From Bacillus sp. AFS037270 (GTDB lineage: Bacteria; Bacillota; Bacilli; Bacillales_B; DSM-18226), in contig NZ_NUNF01000041.1 in the NCBI RefSeq assembly GCF_002585305.1, forward strand, positions 1-64,000: 64,000 nucleotides of DNA. Reading direction: 5' to 3'. Below the pieces are notes generated by a model. It had not been told where the DNA came from. It did not search any database and saw only the letters and a list, made by a program, of their open reading frames with translations. Both the position numbers and the translations under genes were made by a program. Positions 34,992 through 43,789 of the stretch are shown here, in pieces; position 1 is the first letter of the stretch, and the number at the start of each line of letters is the position of its first letter.

Positions 34992-36161
34992 TTACCCTTG
35001 AATGTTTGTATTAACGCCGAATAGATGTCTACCGTAACCTAAAATGCCGTCTTCATATAAAGAAGTAATGTGTGTTGCGATTGCCATTAAGTCACGAGTG
35101 AATAGCTCTACTGGGTGACCTTTTAATAATGCGTGTCCACCTAAAGTAAGTAGTGATTTTACGCCGATTTGTGTACACTTATCGATAATCTTTGCACGGA
35201 TTGCTTTATATATTGCCCCTTCGTATGGGCCACCTTTATCTGTTTCCATCATTGCGATGTATTCATTTAATAAACTTTTAGCAGAAAGCATTTCAAGCTT
35301 TAACTCCGAAAGCACGCGTTGGCTCGTAGGAGAATCTTTTTCGTTTATGCCAGAGAAGCGTACGCGACCTGCTGTATGCTTTTCGAATTCGTCAAGTACA
35401 CGCTCTGCACCACCAACAGCCATCGCTGCGAACCCTACATAGAAGCCAGGGTAGAATGGTGTATTGTAGTATAAGTAGTCTTGATCGAACTCTTCATACG
35501 GTGGTTGGCTCTTTTCGATCATTTTGCTAAAGCGTAAAATTGCATCAGGCTTAACGAAAACTTTATCGACGATTAATGTATTACTACCTGATCCACGAAG
35601 GCCAAGAGAATCCCAAGTTTTCACTACTTCTAAGTCAGAAACTTTTAATAAAATACCTACACGCTCAGGTTCGTCGTTGTCTTCGAATTTCATAATTGCG
35701 CCAACGCCAACCCAATCGCAGTAATTGATACCGCTTACAAAGTTGTACTTGCCTGAAACGATATAGCCGTCTTCAACTGGTTCTACTTTGCCGATTGGTG
35801 CAAATACGTCAGCTACGAAGCCGCCTTGGTTAATGACTTTATCGCGAATGTGCCTTGGATAGTAGCATACCCAAGAGTTGTGCACTGAGAAGAAGTATGT
35901 TAACCATGAAGCAGATAAGTTGTGGTAACCAACTGTACTTACCATATCAACGAACGTGCGCCAATCAAGTTGTGGATAGCCAAACTCTTTTGGTAAAATT
36001 AAACGATGAATTCCCTCCTCGCGGATAATATCCGCGATGCGTGGAGAAATTGTCGAGTTTAGATCTGCTTCGATTGCTTCTAACTCTGCAGCTTCACCGA
36101 TACGCTTTGCTTTTTGCATAATTTCTTCATAAGTCGCTTTATTTTCAACTACTGTTACCAT
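34992..36161 (-). CDS. Flavin-dependent aromatic monooxygenase, oxygenase component (HsaA-like)
   Basis: 389 residues with the acyl-CoA-dehydrogenase fold of class D flavin monooxygenases: EEGIHRLILPKEFGYPQLDW, then GYIVSGKYNFVSGINYCDWV, WDSLGLRGSGSNTL and a C-terminal helical domain. HsaA, DszC and similar enzymes hydroxylate phenols using reduced flavin from a partner reductase; a reductase gene is at 41084. In this context ortho-hydroxylation of a phenol to a catechol is likely. An ordinary acyl-CoA dehydrogenase is the alternative, but context argues against it. Confidence 0.85.
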   Translation of the reverse strand: MVTVVENKATYEEIMQKAKRIGEAAELEAIEADLNSTISPRIADIIREEGIHRLILPKEFGYPQLDWRTFVDMVSTVGYHNLSASWLTYFFSVHNSWVCYYPRHIRDKVINQGGFVADVFAPIGKVEPVEDGYIVSGKYNFVSGINYCDWVGVGAIMKFEDNDEPERVGILLKVSDLEVVKTWDSLGLRGSGSNTLIVDKVFVKPDAILRFSKMIEKSQPPYEEFDQDYLYYNTPFYPGFYVGFAAMAVGGAERVLDEFEKHTAGRVRFSGINEKDSPTSQRVLSELKLEMLSAKSLLNEYIAMMETDKGGPYEGAIYKAIRAKIIDKCTQIGVKSLLTLGGHALLKGHPVELFTRDLMAIATHITSLYEDGILGYGRHLFGVNTNIQG

Positions 36162-36185
36162 TTGATCATTCCTTTCAGAAATCGT

Positions 36186-37082
36186 TTATTGTGCTGTAAC
36201 TGCTTGATCTTTTTCCAATGCTAAAAAATCAATGACAAGTTTGTTCACAAGTTCTGGTTGGTCAGTTTGTGCTTGGTGACCGCAGTTTTCGATATATTCG
36301 AATTTAATCTTCGGTAATAATTTCTCAAGCTTATAACCTGTCTCAACTGGTGCAACAGAATCTTGGTTACCCCAAATGAATAAGCTAGGGATTTTTAATT
36401 TTGGTAATGCATCTTTAATGCAGTAACGATCCCAAAGCTTTGGTTCTTCATTCATTCTTGCTAAGTAAGCATCGAACGCTAGATTTGATTCTCTTACACC
36501 TGGGCGAGTTGCTGCTTGATGACGTAGTTGAATTAGTTCTTCAGGAATGACTGTGTCTTCACTTGAATTGCGATACATAAATTTACGTAACGATTCTTCT
36601 GTATAGTCGTAACCAATCACTTCTAAGAATGAACGTAGCTTTCTTTCGGGTACTTCTTGCATCGCTTGATAAATTGTATTACTGCCGATGTAAACAACCT
36701 TATTTACTTTTTCAGGGTGGTCAATTGCATATTTAGCTGCAACGTATGCACCTTGTGAGTTGCCGACAAGTGAAACTTCATCTAGGCATAATGCTTTAAT
36801 AAAATCATGTACATGGTCCACTAAGCTTTGATGACCATTTACTGGCCATGCGTGAGGGCGTGCATCTGTGAAGCCCATTGATAGTTGATCTACTGCGTAT
36901 GCGCGGAAGCCAGCTTTTGCTAATGCAGGTAACATAAAACGCCAACCCGCTGCGCCGCAAGCTCCAGGTCCTGCCCCATGTAGTAAAATTACTGCTGGTC
37001 CTTCTGTTCCGGCCCAGGAATAATGTGTACGTACCCCGTTTGCTAATACGTAACTATTATGAAATCCTTCAAAAATTGTCAT
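36186..37082 (-). CDS. Alpha/beta hydrolase, meta-cleavage product C-C hydrolase (HsaD/BphD-like)
   Basis: 298 residues. The oxyanion motif HGAGPGACGAAGWRF is typical of C-C bond hydrolases such as BphD and HsaD. The triad is visible: Ser in LVGNSQGAYVA, Asp in WGNQDSVAP and His in IENCGHQAQTDQPE. It splits the ring-fission product to a dienoate and an acid. It is the first gene of the hydrolase-monooxygenase-dioxygenase group and divergent from the regulator. CAAGGGGGT precedes the ATG. Confidence 0.88.
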   Translation of the reverse strand: MTIFEGFHNSYVLANGVRTHYSWAGTEGPAVILLHGAGPGACGAAGWRFMLPALAKAGFRAYAVDQLSMGFTDARPHAWPVNGHQSLVDHVHDFIKALCLDEVSLVGNSQGAYVAAKYAIDHPEKVNKVVYIGSNTIYQAMQEVPERKLRSFLEVIGYDYTEESLRKFMYRNSSEDTVIPEELIQLRHQAATRPGVRESNLAFDAYLARMNEEPKLWDRYCIKDALPKLKIPSLFIWGNQDSVAPVETGYKLEKLLPKIKFEYIENCGHQAQTDQPELVNKLVIDFLALEKDQAVTAQ

Positions 37083-37255
37083 CGTTTTACCCCCTTGTAT
37101 TGGTTGTTATTTTCTGTTTTGAGTATAACTGTTAAAAATTTTAAACGTCATAGCAATTTTTATTGAATGAATAGTAATAATCTTTAAAATTTATTGAAAA
37201 ATGAATTTCGTTTTTGTAATATGGGAAATAGAAAATCAAGGGGGATGTGATTTTA

Positions 37256-39061
37256 ATGAGTGAAATTGCATTTGATTCTAGCGAAACGAAAAATATTTTA
37301 ATGTCGGCAAATGCCTTCCACACATTAAAAAACAATTTATTTAACAACATTGGCTCTCATAAAACCAAAGGCTTTTTATTCCGATTTGGTAAAGAGTTTG
37401 GGATGGAATCAGCAAAAAATAAGCTCCAAAATAAAAACTCGATGAATCCTGTCGGTAAAAGACATTCGCGCTTAGGTCACGTAAAAGATGTTATTTTCAT
37501 GGGGGAAATTGTGCGCCATCCGGACGGCACGATTGAATGTATCGATACGTGGGGACAATGGGTAGAATCATTCGAAGCAGCATTACACCTTAAAAATTAC
37601 GGTTTAGCAAATGAATGTGTTTGTCATATGTTATGCGGCTTTGCGAGTGGTGCATTGACATATGAGTTTGGCGAGTCAATTATTGCCGTTGAGTACAAGT
37701 GCGTCGCAAAAGGTGATCCATGCTGTGAGTTTAAAGTGCGTTTGGAGCGCGATTGGCTCAAAGAGAAAGAGGAGCTTATTCACCTTTATCAAAACGACAA
37801 CATCCTATCCGAGCTTGAAATGACATATGATGCACTTTTACATCATAAGCAAATGCTCGAAAAAATTTCGATATTTCATGGTCAACTCACGCAAAAAGTA
37901 ACAGATAAGCATTCGATGGATGAAATTGTGCAGGCTGCGTATGAGCTGTTGAACATTCCGATTTTGATTGAGGATATTCACGGCACTCCGTTAAGTCAAA
38001 TTGGTTTAACGGAAGAACAGCAGTTAGTAATAAAAAAAGATAAGGCGAAATTATCGCATTTTGTCGATAAGCACAACGTTTCGCATTACAAAGGCGATAA
38101 ATATTGGAAGTTGACGGCACCTGTTCTTATTAATAAAAAAAGTTATGCCACTTGTTCGTTTTTTTACTTTGATGAAAAGCATATGGATGAAAACGATCAC
38201 TTATTTTTAGAACGTATTTCGACGGTCGTGGCGTTATGTATTTTATACGAGGAGACGCAGTTTGAAGAGCAACAACGTATGCGTAGCTCGCTATTAGAGC
38301 GCTTAATTCATAATCGAAATATTAAAGATATCGAAACTTACTATAAATTTTTACCGTTTAAGTTTCAGCCACCGTTTTCTACAGGTATTATTAGTGTGAA
38401 AAAGAAAAAGAAAAATCACGAAATTATTGACATTCATGACCAGCTAACAGAGCTGTCTAAGTTGGCAAAAGAGTGGGATTTACCTTGTATTTTTGCAGTA
38501 CTCGGGGAAGAAATTGCTCTCCTTAACTCGCTAAATAGCGATAAGCAAGGTTGGCAAAAGAAAATCACGAAAATTTTTCAAAAGATGGAGAAGCAAAATA
38601 GCAATTATAAATATTCAATAGGGCTTAGCGGAACGTTTAACAACTTTAAAGATTTCGAACGTTCTCTACAAGAGGCGCGTGTCGCACAGCGCTTCCCAAA
38701 TCAAAAGCTACTAACAGATTACGAAGATTTAGGAATGCTTGGCGATATCGTAAAGAACATGAGTATTGAACAGCTGCATGAAATGGCGAAAAAGACGTTA
38801 AAAGACTTATACAATTTCGATGATCCACGTAAAAAAGAATTGTTGCACACGCTTTACGTCTATTTATTAAATAGCCAACGCTTAAAAGAAACGATGGATG
38901 AGTTGACGTTATCAATCGGCGGTATCCAATATCGGATAAAGCAAATTGAGGAACAGCTGCAAATTTCACTAAAAAACGCATCAACAGCAGCGTATACTTT
39001 ATTAGTTATTCAGGCGCTAATATTGACGGATAGCTTAAACTTTGAGGAATTTGCACGATAA
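37256..39061 (+). CDS. Aromatic-sensing regulator: XylR_N + V4R domains with PucR-type C-terminus
   Basis: 601 residues. Residues 1-90 form a XylR_N-type domain (GFLFRFGKEFGMESAKNKL). At 110-180 is a V4R domain with WVESFEAALHLKNYG, CGFASGALTYEFGESI and Cys residues in YKCVAKGDPCCEF. A GAF-like middle follows, then a PucR/CdaR-type C-terminus with LLHTLYVYLLNSQRLKETMD and a helix-turn-helix. XylR and DmpR use the same sensor domains but a sigma-54 AAA+ output, which is absent here. It is divergent from the catabolic genes. The ATG is set by AAGGGGGA. Confidence 0.82.
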   Translation: MSEIAFDSSETKNILMSANAFHTLKNNLFNNIGSHKTKGFLFRFGKEFGMESAKNKLQNKNSMNPVGKRHSRLGHVKDVIFMGEIVRHPDGTIECIDTWGQWVESFEAALHLKNYGLANECVCHMLCGFASGALTYEFGESIIAVEYKCVAKGDPCCEFKVRLERDWLKEKEELIHLYQNDNILSELEMTYDALLHHKQMLEKISIFHGQLTQKVTDKHSMDEIVQAAYELLNIPILIEDIHGTPLSQIGLTEEQQLVIKKDKAKLSHFVDKHNVSHYKGDKYWKLTAPVLINKKSYATCSFFYFDEKHMDENDHLFLERISTVVALCILYEETQFEEQQRMRSSLLERLIHNRNIKDIETYYKFLPFKFQPPFSTGIISVKKKKKNHEIIDIHDQLTELSKLAKEWDLPCIFAVLGEEIALLNSLNSDKQGWQKKITKIFQKMEKQNSNYKYSIGLSGTFNNFKDFERSLQEARVAQRFPNQKLLTDYEDLGMLGDIVKNMSIEQLHEMAKKTLKDLYNFDDPRKKELLHTLYVYLLNSQRLKETMDELTLSIGGIQYRIKQIEEQLQISLKNASTAAYTLLVIQALILTDSLNFEEFAR

Positions 39062-39166
39062 AAACAAAATATATTTAACTGAAATACTTAAATGTTTTAT
39101 TAATTGTTTGAAGCGTACGCCGAAATGACAACGGTTTCTTAGTAAATATCATTATTAAACAAAAAA

Positions 39167-39206
39167 GACTGTGGACAAACTCCCTTTTTTGAGTTTGTCT
39201 ACAGTC
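39167..39206. terminator. Bidirectional terminator between regulator and MFS gene
   Basis: Stem GACTGTGGACAAACTC / GAGTTTGTCTACAGTC with one mismatch, between convergent genes. Confidence 0.85.
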
Positions 39207-39245
39207 GGATACATTTTTTCTTATGGGATAAACCCATGTTGAATT

Positions 39246-40541
39246 TTATTGCTCAACAACAACGTCTAAGTTCCTTTGCTCTTTTTCAGCAGCACGACTT
39301 GCATCTTCTTTTTCTGTTACTGTAATTTTGAATTTACGCGTAGCTAATAACACTATTGCAGATACAACGTATAAACTAACGATAACTAACACCCCTGAGT
39401 TGAAGCCTGAGCGAACGTCATCACCTGCAAGTGTAATTAAGTAACCAGTAATCCATGGACCGATTATACCAGCCATACTTGCAATAGACAATGAAATACC
39501 TGTTACACTACCTACTAAGTTTTTCGGAATGATCAACGTTTTAATCGTGGTATTTAACGGTAATAAGCTTGTGTTCATAACTAAGCCCAACCCTAAGAAA
39601 ATACATGCTAAAACTGGTGAAGATACAATTGTTGTCATTGCGTAAGAGGCCGCACCAACAAGTAATACTGTAACTAACACACGGTCATAAGATTTGATAA
39701 GGCTTTTATTTTTCTTGAATAAGACGTCTGTAAATTTACCTGCACAAATTGCGAATACTGTACCAGTAATACCCATTCCAGCGAATATTAAGCTCATACT
39801 TTGTGGCTCAAGACCAACGATTTTTGTTAAGTAAGTTGGTGCCCATGTAAGAACCCAAGTTGTAATCCACATTGATACGAAACCTACAAGGAAAATTGAT
39901 AATACATACGGGTTGATGAGTACTTTTAAAATATACTTGAACGGTACTTCCTTGTTAGAAGCTAAAGATTTTACGTCTTCGACCAGGGGTTGCTTTGGCT
40001 CTTCTCTCATAAAGAAGAAGAAGAGTGCCCATGCAAAGCTTACTAACCCTAACAACGCGAAAGTATGTTGCCAACCTAAGTTTGTAATACCCATAACTAA
40101 AAGTGGTGCAGCTAAATATGTACCAACTGTTGTACCAGAAGTCATAATAGCTGTAGCGACACCACGTTGTGCACTAGTGAACCATCGTGCAAGGTGTACT
40201 AAGCACAAACCGAGCGTACCACCCTCGAAGAAACCTAAGACAACACGCAGTAAGATTAAGTGTGTTAACGTTTCTACAAAATAAGCGCTTGCTAATGAAA
40301 TTGTCCATCCAATAGCAATCATCATTAATAAATATTTTGAGTTGAAGCGATACGTTAATGTACCTAAAATAATACTTCCGACAGCGTATGCAGCGAAGAA
40401 GCTGCTTCCCACTAAACCAAACTGATCGTAAGATAAATTTAGTTCAGACATGATTGGTTCTGCGGCTAATCCTAAAACTGATTTATCCGTATAGTTTAAA
40501 ACAGATAGCAAGAATAGAAATCCTAATACAACCCAACGCAT
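39246..40541 (-). CDS. MFS transporter, probable aromatic acid/anion symporter
   Basis: 431 residues with twelve predicted membrane segments. The N-terminal MRWVVLGFLFLLSVLNYTDKS is the typical start of the anion:cation symporter group, with NYTDK in helix 1 and ARWFTSAQRGVATAIMTSGT in loop 4-5. It lies inside the aromatic-degradation cluster and probably imports the substrate. The upstream AATACAAGGGGG is also seen before the C-C hydrolase gene. Confidence 0.85.
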   Translation of the reverse strand: MRWVVLGFLFLLSVLNYTDKSVLGLAAEPIMSELNLSYDQFGLVGSSFFAAYAVGSIILGTLTYRFNSKYLLMMIAIGWTISLASAYFVETLTHLILLRVVLGFFEGGTLGLCLVHLARWFTSAQRGVATAIMTSGTTVGTYLAAPLLVMGITNLGWQHTFALLGLVSFAWALFFFFMREEPKQPLVEDVKSLASNKEVPFKYILKVLINPYVLSIFLVGFVSMWITTWVLTWAPTYLTKIVGLEPQSMSLIFAGMGITGTVFAICAGKFTDVLFKKNKSLIKSYDRVLVTVLLVGAASYAMTTIVSSPVLACIFLGLGLVMNTSLLPLNTTIKTLIIPKNLVGSVTGISLSIASMAGIIGPWITGYLITLAGDDVRSGFNSGVLVIVSLYVVSAIVLLATRKFKITVTEKEDASRAAEKEQRNLDVVVEQ

Positions 40542-40760
40542 GTAAAATCCCCCTTGTATTACCGTATTTTCCTATCCACATCATTTCGTAATTAAATTGT
40601 TAGATTTTTCCGAAAATTTTTAAGGTAATTACGCGTCACAGTTTCCCCTTTAAGGCAATGTTAGCGTTTTCAATAAATTATTAGGATCATTTCGCACCTC
40701 CTTTTGTTTTGCAAGAACCGCATACTTTTACTTTCTTTAAAAAAATAATAGTGTCTAATC

Positions 40761-40785
40761 GGAAAATTCGGAGTACGAATATTCC
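40761..40785. promoter_or_regulatory. Candidate operator: 25-bp inverted repeat
   Basis: Arms GGAAAATTCG and CGAATATTCC, 9 of 10 positions complementary, around GAGTA. It lies about 220 bases upstream of the MFS start and 300 upstream of the reductase start. It is a plausible target of the XylR_N/V4R regulator. Confidence 0.5.
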
Positions 40786-40816
40786 ATGAAAAGAATTCTA
40801 TTTGAAAAAAAAGCGA

Positions 40817-40844
40817 TTGACAAGAAAAAAAAGATTGATATTAA
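40817..40844 (+). promoter_or_regulatory. Candidate sigma-A promoter for the reductase-hydratase-ribF operon
   Basis: TTGACA, 16-base spacer, TATTAA, downstream of the candidate operator. A second TTGACA begins at 40852. In such AT-rich DNA chance matches are likely. Confidence 0.35.
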
Positions 40845-41083
40845 TTTGTGTTTGACAAAGAACAAAAAAGAAAAAATAAAATTCCAATTCCAAAAAGTGA
40901 AATTTTTGTCATTATGGTATATTGATAAATCTGATTTTTTCTAAAAAATTTTTTAAAAAAAATTCTAATATGGTTTCGTGTAAAATTATTGTTTTCATCT
41001 TAATTTTCAATAAAAAATACCATGATAATTATAAATAGACTCAATTATGATTAAATCATTCGATTAAGAATGGAGGAATTGGG

Positions 41084-41557
41084 ATGGATGATCGTTTATT
41101 TAGAGATGCAATGGGAAAGTTTGCTACAGGTGTGACAGTTCTTTTAACTGAAGACGAGGGAGAAACACATGGAATGACAGCAAACGGTTTCATGTCAGTA
41201 TCATTGGATCCGAAGCTTGTCTTAATTTCTATTGGACATAGAGCGAAATTTTTAGAGAAAGTTTCACAATCTAAAAAATATACAGTAAATATTTTAGCGG
41301 AAGATCAAGAGCATTATTCACGTCATTTCGCTGGGAAACCTGGTGAAGCAGTAGAATTTGAAACGTTAGCTGAGCTACCAGTATTAAAAGGGGCTATCAC
41401 TCAAATTGCATGTGAAGTCGTATCAGAACATGTAGAAGGTGACCATACATTATTCATTGGTAAAGTAATAGATTTACGTCTTGAGGATAAAGATCCGTTA
41501 TTGTTCTTCAGTGGTAAATATCGTCAATTGTCTGAGGTAGAAACAGTTAAGTCATAA
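41084..41557 (+). CDS. Flavin reductase (HsaB/HpaC-like)
   Basis: 157 residues. The flavin reductase-like fold is clear: FRDAMGKFATGVTVLLTEDE, then HGMTANGFMSVSLDPKLVLI and a C-terminal HTLFIGKVIDLRLEDKDPLL. It reduces FAD or FMN with NAD(P)H and hands it to the partner monooxygenase, here most likely the one at 34992. GGAGGAATTGGG precedes the ATG. It starts a plus-strand operon with the hydratase and the RibF-like gene. Confidence 0.9.
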   Translation: MDDRLFRDAMGKFATGVTVLLTEDEGETHGMTANGFMSVSLDPKLVLISIGHRAKFLEKVSQSKKYTVNILAEDQEHYSRHFAGKPGEAVEFETLAELPVLKGAITQIACEVVSEHVEGDHTLFIGKVIDLRLEDKDPLLFFSGKYRQLSEVETVKS

Positions 41558-41571
41558 AAGGAGAATTGTCT

Positions 41572-42366
41572 ATGAATATTCAAATAATAGCTGAAGCATT
41601 GCTTGAGGCAGAACGTACGAAACAACCAATTGCACCATTAACCGAAACCTATGAAAATATTACAGTTGCTGATGCTTATGCAGTGCAATTAGAGCAAATT
41701 CGTCAAAAGATTGACACAGGGGCGACAGTAAAAGGGCTAAAAATTGGGTTAACAAGTAAAGCGATGCAAGAAATGTTGAATGTATATACACCAGACTACG
41801 GCTTTATTTTAGATACTATGGTATATGACGAGGCAGATGGTTTAGTTGCTGAGTCCTTTATTCAATCAAAGGTAGAGTTTGAAATCGCATTTGTTTTCAA
41901 TAGAGAGTTAAAAGGGCCAAAAGTGACGGTGCAAGATGTAATCGATGCAACGGCCTATGTTGTACCAGCAGTAGAAGTAATCGATAGCCGTATCGCGAAT
42001 TGGAAAATAAAATTTGAGGATACAGTGGCAGACAATGGTTCTTCAGCAGGTGCGATTTTAGGTGAAAAGCGTACACAACTTAAAGATATTGAAGACATTA
42101 CAAATATTCCAATGATTGTGAAGAAAAATGGTGAATTTTTAGACGAAGCAATGAGTTCGGCAGTGTTAGGTAACCCACTCAATGCGGTTGTTTGGTTAGC
42201 AAATGAAGTGAGCGCATATGGCATTTCTATCAAGCCAGGCATGTTTGTTTTATCAGGAGCACTATCAAAAGCTGTTACCTTTGAAACAGGCGATGAATTC
42301 GAAGCTGACTTCGGTATGCTCGGGAAAGTAAACGCTAACATTTTGAAAGAAGTAGTGAACAAATGA
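41572..42366 (+). CDS. 2-keto-4-pentenoate hydratase
   Basis: 264 residues of the MhpD/HsaE/XylJ family: VKGLKIGLTSKAMQEMLNVY, the acidic SKVEFEIAFVFNRELKGP and VDSRI-type VIDSRIANWKIKFEDTVADN metal-binding region, then VLGNPLNAVVWLANEVSAYG. It adds water to 2-hydroxypenta-2,4-dienoate to give 4-hydroxy-2-oxovalerate. The ATG after AAAGGAG is used; a TTG six bases earlier overlaps the spacer. The aldolase and acetaldehyde dehydrogenase that normally follow are not in the window. Confidence 0.9.
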   Translation: MNIQIIAEALLEAERTKQPIAPLTETYENITVADAYAVQLEQIRQKIDTGATVKGLKIGLTSKAMQEMLNVYTPDYGFILDTMVYDEADGLVAESFIQSKVEFEIAFVFNRELKGPKVTVQDVIDATAYVVPAVEVIDSRIANWKIKFEDTVADNGSSAGAILGEKRTQLKDIEDITNIPMIVKKNGEFLDEAMSSAVLGNPLNAVVWLANEVSAYGISIKPGMFVLSGALSKAVTFETGDEFEADFGMLGKVNANILKEVVNK

Positions 42367-42464
42367 AAAAAACTTAAAGAATGATGGCTGTTTGTGGACA
42401 AGAAGGTTTAATTTATGGAGTAACACAAAATTTAGCAAGATAAAGGAAAAAGGAGAGAATCGCA

Positions 42465-43253
42465 ATGAAGGTAATCTATGTGAATGCTAATAACTTACAA
42501 GAGATTAGACAATCATCTCCTAATGTAGCAATGGCGCTTGGTTATTTTGATGGTGTGCATTTAGGACATCAAAAGGTAATTCAAACAGCTAAAGAAAAAG
42601 CAAAGGCACAAAATTTATCACTAGCGGTTCTCTCTTTTTTCCCGCATCCAAAAAGTGTGTTATTTTCAGACATAGAAATCTCATATCTAGAGCCACTAGA
42701 ACAAAAAGTTGAAAAGTTAGAAAGGCTTGAAGTGGATATTTTTTATATCGTAGAATTTACAAAGGAATTAGCTAAAGTAGAAGCGAACGATTTTTTAGAT
42801 GATTATATTATAGGTTTGAATGCTAAGGAAATTATTTGCGGTTTCGACTACACATATGGAGCAAAAGCAAGTGGTACTGTTAAAACACTGGCAGTTTATG
42901 CGGTTACAACGCAAGTAGGTCTAACTGTTGTCGATGAGCTAAAATGGAATAATCAAAAAATTAGTTCGACTTTGATTCGGAAACACTTATCAGAACGAAA
43001 GCTTAGTGAATTACCCAATTTATTGGGGGGCTTTTATAAAACTAAGTATTGTCAAAAGAATGGTATACTACCGAATTATTCATTACCGAATTTAGGTAGT
43101 TATAAAGTATTGATTGAAGATCGACATTCTTTTATTGAGTGTGTTGCGACTGTAAAGTCTAAAAAATATATTCAGATTCATCATGAAATGTCCACACTAC
43201 CGAATTTATTAACGATACAATGGGTTGATCGATTCGAAACAATACCAAGCTGA
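42465..43253 (+). CDS. RibF-like FAD synthetase paralogue with degenerate flavokinase domain
   Basis: 262 residues. The N-terminal nucleotidyltransferase domain is intact: ALGYFDGVHLGHQKVI with HxGH, CGFDYTYGAKASGTV, and SSTLIRKHLSE. Bifunctional RibF/RibC proteins are about 310 residues; here the C-terminal half lacks the flavokinase signature G-x3-GxPTAN. It may make FAD from FMN for the cluster's flavin monooxygenase, which is inference from context. AAAGGAGAG precedes the ATG. Confidence 0.8.
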   Translation: MKVIYVNANNLQEIRQSSPNVAMALGYFDGVHLGHQKVIQTAKEKAKAQNLSLAVLSFFPHPKSVLFSDIEISYLEPLEQKVEKLERLEVDIFYIVEFTKELAKVEANDFLDDYIIGLNAKEIICGFDYTYGAKASGTVKTLAVYAVTTQVGLTVVDELKWNNQKISSTLIRKHLSERKLSELPNLLGGFYKTKYCQKNGILPNYSLPNLGSYKVLIEDRHSFIECVATVKSKKYIQIHHEMSTLPNLLTIQWVDRFETIPS

Positions 43254-43328
43254 TTATTTAGCATGTGATTTTACGTTGATAGTAGTTCATTTACCAATCA
43301 TTATCTCTCTTTTAATTACATAATTTTT

Positions 43329-43360
43329 GGCAGAACCATTACTAAAATTGTTCTGCCTTT
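43329..43360 (+). terminator. Terminator of the reductase-hydratase-ribF operon
   Basis: Stem GGCAGAAC / GTTCTGCC followed by TTTT. Confidence 0.75.
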
Positions 43361-43397
43361 TCGTGTTTCTTGTAATGGATAAACAAAGCATTTTTAA

Positions 43398-43652
43398 TAT
43401 GGACAGTACTATCGTGAAATTTATCAAGATGCATTTACAGAATTAAATCAATCCTTAACTAAAAATGGAGTAACTGTAAAACTCACCAGTGCTTATTTTG
43501 ATGGCAATGTGGTATCAATTACAGGATTTGTATATGAAGATGTTGAAAAAGGGCAAGTAAGCTTTGATATGAACTTCGAACACTATAAAGGGGATCATGA
43601 CCCTTGGCTACGTGGAAGGTCAAATAACATTAAGAAAGTGGAGAATGAATAA
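43398..43652 (+). pseudogene. Fragment of a DUF4179-type (anti-sigma related) protein
   Basis: An 84-codon frame without a start, opening after a stop codon: [20 protein letters not shown] followed by [19 protein letters not shown]. This resembles the extracellular part of DUF4179 proteins that accompany ECF sigma factors in Bacillus. The N-terminal zinc-finger and membrane parts and any sigma factor gene are missing, so it is a remnant. Confidence 0.6.
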
Positions 43653-43789
43653 GCCTGCCAGCATCTCGTGTCCGACGTTTGATAAAAAGTGCTTAAGCAT
43701 GGTATAAGTGTAAAGGAAGCAGGGACATTTTGCTTTTTAATTTTGGGATAATGGGTTGCCCTGGTATCCCATAATGAGAGGATTTGAAT

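Larger units (their letters stand above)
40542..41083. other. Long AT-rich divergent promoter region
   Basis: 540 bases between the divergent MFS and flavin reductase genes. It contains the 25-bp inverted repeat and promoter-like sequences listed separately. No gene is visible. It is the most AT-rich stretch of the cluster and probably the main control region. Confidence 0.6.

Noticed and set aside
34992..36161. Fatty-acid acyl-CoA dehydrogenase
   Set aside because: The fold fits, but the neighbours (flavin reductase, extradiol dioxygenase, C-C hydrolase, hydratase) point to the class D monooxygenase branch.
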